Origin: an uncultured bacterium
GTDB lineage: Bacteria; Muiribacteriota; Ozemobacteria; Ozemobacterales; Ozemobacteraceae
Assembly: GCA_946407375.1 (NCBI GenBank)
Contig: CAMJNS010000017.1
Location: 1-36,496 of the forward strand
Direction: 5' to 3'
Length of the DNA stretch: 36,496 nucleotides
Position numbers and translations under genes: made by a program. The first letter of the stretch is position 1, and each line of letters begins with the position of its first letter. Below the pieces are notes generated by a model. The model searched no databases. It was not told the DNA's origin and saw only the letters and a list, made by a program, of their open reading frames with translations. Positions 33,519 through 36,496 of this stretch are shown piece by piece.

Positions 33519-35105
33519 TTAGCAAGTTTTTGTAACCCATTCCGACAAACGGCGAGTTTCAGAGTTGAAATTAGCACCAACCAAGGTTATTTTCTTTCCT
33601 TTATTTTGGTAAGCAAGATAGTATTCTTTATTTTCAATCTGGTCTAATGCTACTTTTTCAGATTTATCCAGCTTAAACTCGAATAAATATATATTTTCAT
33701 CATTCTCTATGACTGCATCTATTCTGCCATTACTCGTATGAGCTTCAGCATTTATTGAATATCCGAGAGTTTTAAATATTGCATAAAAAAGACTTTGGTA
33801 ATACTTTTCACATACAATTTGAATGTCGTAGGGTATGGCAGCAAAGAAATTTTTAAGAATCGACATCATTCCGTCAATATCATTTTGCTTTATGGATTCT
33901 CGAATATCATAAGCAAGCGAACTGCCTATTTCGTTATCGTCTGCACTAGTTATAAGCCTACGGTAGAATGACTCTTCAACTTCCTTATTGGGGAAACCAA
34001 GTCTATATGAAGTCGACTCCTGGTCTCTGTTTTTTTCTGTTCCTTTTATCGTTAAATAGCCAGTTTGATACATCATAGGAATAAATGCTATTCTGGAAGG
34101 CATATAAGCCGTGAAAACATCTTCGCTGTATGTTTTACTAACAATTTCTTCAATGTTGATATTTTTTGTTTTCATTAGCTTGATGACGATGCTTGGGCTA
34201 CCTGTTTCAAACCAGTAGTTGTTAAATCTGCCTTTGTTATCTAGAAATTTAGCAAAAGAAACAGGATTATATACATTTTCACCATCAATAGAGAATTGAT
34301 AGCCGTCATACCATTTTTTTATTTTCTGCAATAAAACATCGTATTCTATTTCTTCTCTTTCGGCTATAGCAGAAATTTTGCTTTTGAAATTATCTTCCAG
34401 TTCTTTTTCAGTATAACCGCACATAGCCGCATAATCATCGCTCATACTAATGTCGTTAAGATTGTTTAAATCAGAGAAAATGCTGACTTTCAGAAACTTT
34501 CCGACGCCTGTGATGAAAACAAATCGTTCATAAGCTTCACAGGTTTTTAAGACTGAGTAGAAACCCTTCATTATTTTCTGGAACTCGTCTATGTTTTTAA
34601 GTTCTATGTTGTTTAAAATCGGCTTGTCATACTCATCTATAAGAATGACTGTTTTACCTTCGCGGTCATATAGTTTTCTGATTAGTTCTTCAAAAGCATC
34701 ACTAGCGAATTTTCTAGTCAGTTTAATATTGTATTCTTCTGCAATATCTTGTATTTTATACAAAAGACTTTGTTCTAAGTGCTCGGGCGAAGATGAACTA
34801 TTAGACCCCATATCAATATGAATAACAGGGTATTTTTTCCAATCGTAAGACTGATTTTCTATGTATAAATCTTTAAAGAGTTCTTTTTTACCTTGGAAAA
34901 TTGCCTTTAGAGTTGATAGGGTAAGAGACTTGCCAAATCTGCGAGGGCGTGAGAAGAAATATAATCTTTTTCCAGAAGAAATCAGTTTGTAGAGATATTC
35001 TGTTTTATCAACGTAAAGTCCATTATATTCTTTAAAATTTTCAAAAGAATAAGTATCAGTCAATAAGTTTTTATTAGCATTATCTCGCAAGTGTTTGCTT
35101 ACCAT
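33519..35105 (-). CDS. AAA-ATPase-like / PD-(D/E)XK nuclease-like protein
   Basis: A 528-residue protein of the widespread family with an N-terminal AAA-ATPase-like domain and a C-terminal PD-(D/E)XK-like domain. The N-terminal signature is YVDKTEYLYKLI, then RLYFFSRPRRFGKSLTLSTL as the P-loop, and TVILIDEYDKPILNNI as Walker B. The C-terminal nuclease-like strand pair is GRIDAVI and YLFEFKLD (Asp, Glu-x-Lys), with QIENKEYY downstream. I take the ATG at 35105 because AGAGG lies 7 bases upstream; the ATG at 35129 has no ribosome binding site. The family is often multi-copy in gut genomes and its role is not settled. Direct repeats of 14 bases flank the gene, suggesting it arrived as a unit. Confidence 0.88.
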   Translation of the reverse strand: MVSKHLRDNANKNLLTDTYSFENFKEYNGLYVDKTEYLYKLISSGKRLYFFSRPRRFGKSLTLSTLKAIFQGKKELFKDLYIENQSYDWKKYPVIHIDMGSNSSSSPEHLEQSLLYKIQDIAEEYNIKLTRKFASDAFEELIRKLYDREGKTVILIDEYDKPILNNIELKNIDEFQKIMKGFYSVLKTCEAYERFVFITGVGKFLKVSIFSDLNNLNDISMSDDYAAMCGYTEKELEDNFKSKISAIAEREEIEYDVLLQKIKKWYDGYQFSIDGENVYNPVSFAKFLDNKGRFNNYWFETGSPSIVIKLMKTKNINIEEIVSKTYSEDVFTAYMPSRIAFIPMMYQTGYLTIKGTEKNRDQESTSYRLGFPNKEVEESFYRRLITSADDNEIGSSLAYDIRESIKQNDIDGMMSILKNFFAAIPYDIQIVCEKYYQSLFYAIFKTLGYSINAEAHTSNGRIDAVIENDENIYLFEFKLDKSEKVALDQIENKEYYLAYQNKGKKITLVGANFNSETRRLSEWVTKTC

Positions 35106-35264
35106 CTGAATACCTCTTTGATAAAGCATCTTTACAAATAGATTAATTGCAAAAATCTTTTTTTCATCATAACATCAAACAACCATTTAAGCAATATAGG
35201 CATTTTACAAAACTATGAATGGCAATTCAACTTTTGAGTGAAAAGAGATGAGTGGCAAAAGAGA

Positions 35265-35278
35265 TAAGAGGATTGTTT
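35265..35278. repeat. Direct repeat flanking the PD-(D/E)XK gene, right copy
   Basis: TAAGAGGATTGTTT, identical to the copy at 33489-33502; the two bracket the PD-(D/E)XK gene and its promoter region. Confidence 0.6.
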
Positions 35279-35309
35279 CAGGTGCTCTGCGATAGTCTGT
35301 GCCAGAATC

Positions 35310-35345
35310 GTCATTGCTGCTGTCTTAGACTGCGAAGCAATCCAG
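35310..35345. repeat. GTCATTGC...GCAATCC palindromic repeat
   Basis: CAGAATCGTCATTGC on the left and GCAATCCAG on the right, with ATTGC (35313-35317) paired to GCAAT (35337-35341) around a variable middle. The sequence resembles the GTCATTGCGAGC-type palindromic repeats seen between genes in unrelated bacteria. Likely non-coding. Confidence 0.5.
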
Positions 35346-35470
35346 AAAAGTTAGTCGTAAAAACTTTTAATTGTAGTTATTATAATTGGTTTTTATAGTT
35401 TTTATTGTTTAATCGTTAGTATGAAAGCAAATAATATTTCAATTATTCGATGCATTACAAAGTTGCTTCT

Positions 35471-35508
35471 AAACAATAACTACAACAATTACCAACTACA
35501 ACAATTAC
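35471..35508 (-). repeat. GTTGTTGGTAATT-type dispersed repeat, inverted copy
   Basis: On the - strand this reads as GTTGTAGTTGGTAATTGTTG-type sequence followed by TAGTTATTGTTT, matching 25863-25913 and 33331-33379 in opposite orientation. Confidence 0.6.
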
Positions 35509-35587
35509 GCATAGCCTTAATCCAAAACAATTCCCTTCTCTCTAATCTCTTATCTCTAACCTCTCAGCCAAGCTCCGCTTGGCTTTA

Positions 35588-35784
35588 TTCCCGAGAAGCA
35601 GTGTCAATTAGTAATTAGAAATTAGCAATTAGCAATTAGGAATTGGAACAGCCCAAAATTCGGTGTTGTTGCCTGAAAGACAAACCTTGTAGGCAATCAG
35701 AGATAATAAATTTTAAATTATAAACCATCTAAGAATGTGCTTTTAATTTCTCATTCCTCATTTCTCATTGCTCATTATTTAATG
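35588..35784. repeat. CRISPR trailer tandem repeat, unit 1 (197 bases)
   Basis: The unit begins with TTCCCGAGAAGCAGTGTCAA, goes through an AATTAG-rich run and GCCCAAAATTCGGTG, then a TTGCCT...AGGCAA inverted repeat. It ends in the CTCATTCCTCATTTCTCATTG run just before unit 2. It has one extra AATTAGC-type segment compared with unit 2, hence 197 versus 189 bases. CCCGAGAAG at its start matches the core of the CRISPR repeat. Confidence 0.8.
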
Positions 35785-35973
35785 TCCCCGAGAAGCAGTG
35801 TCAATTAGTAATTAGAAATTAGCAATTAGGAATTGAAACAGCCCAAAATTCGGTGTTTTTGCCTGAAAGACAAACCTTGTAGGCAATCAAAGATTATAAA
35901 TTTTTATCATAAACCAGCTAAGAATGTGTCTTTTATTTCTCATTCCTCATTTCTCATTGCTCATTATTTAATG
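35785..35973. repeat. CRISPR trailer tandem repeat, unit 2 (189 bases)
   Basis: A near-identical second copy of the preceding unit. It begins TCCCCGAGAAGCAGTGTCAA and ends at the same TCATTATTTAATG that leads into the terminal CRISPR repeat, where TCCCCGAGAAG occurs a third time (35974-35984) and continues as a genuine repeat. Each unit therefore starts with 10-11 bases of CRISPR repeat core. Confidence 0.85.
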
Positions 35974-36496
35974 TCCCCGAGAAGTGGGGAATACTGTTCG
36001 AACTAGCAATCTTGGAAAAAATTGCAGAATTACAGGAACAGAGTTTCAATCCCCGAGAAGTGGGGAATACTGTTCGAACGTATCTGTGACAACTGCGGTG
36101 CCAAACTTACTTCGTGGGTTTCAATCCCCGAGAAGTGGGGAATACTGTTCGAACTAGAAGATGACGAGTCCAGGTTCATCGGTGAGAATGGTGTTTCAAT
36201 CCCCGAGAAGTGGGGAATACTGTTCGAACGAAACAATTAGAGACGGTAAACTTGTTACACCAAAAGTGTTTCAATCCCCGAGAAGTGGGGAATACTGTTC
36301 GAACAAATAGAAATTTGAAATTGCCTAGCATTTTTGGAAATCGTTTCAATCCCCGAGAAGTGGGGAATACTGTTCGAACGGATTCCTATCTAGCAAGCAA
36401 CCTGTCGGCAAATCAAAGTTTCAATCCCCGAGAAGTGGGGAATACTGTTCGAACTATGTTATTGTTATAATATCAAAATTTCAAATTAAAGGGTTT
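35967..36496 (-). CRISPR. CRISPR array, truncated by the right window edge
   Basis: 37-base repeats lie at 35967 (degenerate), 36043, 36118, 36193, 36268, 36343 and 36418, with spacers of 39, 38, 38, 38, 38 and 38 bases. A seventh spacer (36455-36492, 38 bases) is followed by GTTT (36493-36496), the first four bases of another repeat, so the array continues beyond the window. Read on the - strand the repeat starts GTTCGAAC and ends ATTGAAAC, with an internal TCCCC/GGGGA hairpin. ATTGAAAC is the usual crRNA-handle end, so transcription should run right to left. The degenerate repeat at 35967-36003 keeps its right-hand 29 bases but has lost the ATTGAAAC end, as expected of a trailer-end repeat. 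Leader and cas genes would then lie to the right. Type cannot be assigned without cas genes; the repeat would suit type I or III. Confidence 0.97.

Larger units (their letters stand above)
35130..35587. other. Gene-free region with short repeats
   Basis: No supportable gene. It contains the right-hand direct repeat TAAGAGGATTGTTT (35265-35278), an ATTGC/GCAAT inverted repeat within a GTCATTGC...GCAATCCAG element (35310-35345), the inverted GTTGTT-type repeat copy (35471-35508), and TCTCTAATCTCTTATCTCTAA-like low-complexity runs (about 35538-35562). Confidence 0.6.

Noticed and set aside
35106..35129. ATG at 35129 as start of the AAA/PD-(D/E)XK gene
   Set aside because: Only a weak AAAG precedes it, whereas the ATG at 35105 has AGAGG 7 bases upstream.
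36022..36470. Open frames of 68-86 residues across the CRISPR array on both strands
   Set aside because: They consist of translated CRISPR repeats (the same peptide every 25 residues) and have no coding basis.

Overview
The window is strongly A+T-rich, gene-dense bacterial DNA. It comes from a flagellated, chemotactic organism with Gram-negative-style exported proteins: flhA, flhF, flhG and cheA sit in one run, and a putative exported phospholipase D has both a lipobox and a signal-peptidase I site. Nothing fixes the phylum. The zinc-ribbon/pilin-like protein, multi-hairpin intergenic repeats and A+T bias would suit an uncultured gut or sediment lineage, but that is an impression, not a result.

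Layout. (1) 240-2054: thrS on the + strand, with a clear promoter and a shared terminator. (2) 11410 down to 2109, - strand: a flagellar/chemotaxis operon in the order flhA, a P-loop-less FlhG-like protein, flhG (MinD-type ATPase), flhF, cheA, and a second CheA-like protein that lacks the kinase core. (3) 11675-15731, + strand: a zinc-ribbon/pilin-like membrane protein, then two overlapping genes for large membrane-anchored GTPases of dynamin-like layout. (4) 23645 down to 15820, - strand: a degenerate primase-helicase-like protein, acylphosphatase, a membrane-anchored caspase-fold protein, an M50-like membrane metalloprotease, a GAF-like/class III nucleotide cyclase, a GIY-YIG protein, a 5'-nucleotidase and an RluA-type pseudouridine synthase. 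(5) 23774-25769, + strand: two sugar-nucleotide epimerases. (6) 26120-28639: an exported PLD-like protein and a uracil-DNA-glycosylase-superfamily protein, separated by hairpin-rich repeats. (7) 29224-33308: a complete binding-protein-dependent ABC importer (binding protein, fused double permease, ATPase). (8) 35105 down to 33519: an AAA-ATPase/PD-(D/E)XK protein between short direct repeats. (9) 35588-36496: a duplicated trailer region followed by a CRISPR array that runs off the right edge. No cas gene is in the window.

How the genes work together. In the flagellar operon two jobs usually held by one protein seem to be divided. The DQAxxLR motif that FlhG uses to activate FlhF is absent from the ATPase-competent FlhG. 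It is present at the N-terminus of the neighbouring P-loop-less FlhG-like protein. Likewise, full-length CheA is followed by a paralogue keeping only the phospho-accepting Hpt, the P2-like region and the CheW domain. I regard the split FlhG as the best candidate for an undescribed arrangement here. Next come the degenerate primase-helicase fusion, the caspase-fold/M50/cyclase neighbourhood and the GTPase pair.

All calls come from reading sequence and translations by eye. No alignment, profile search or structure prediction was run.
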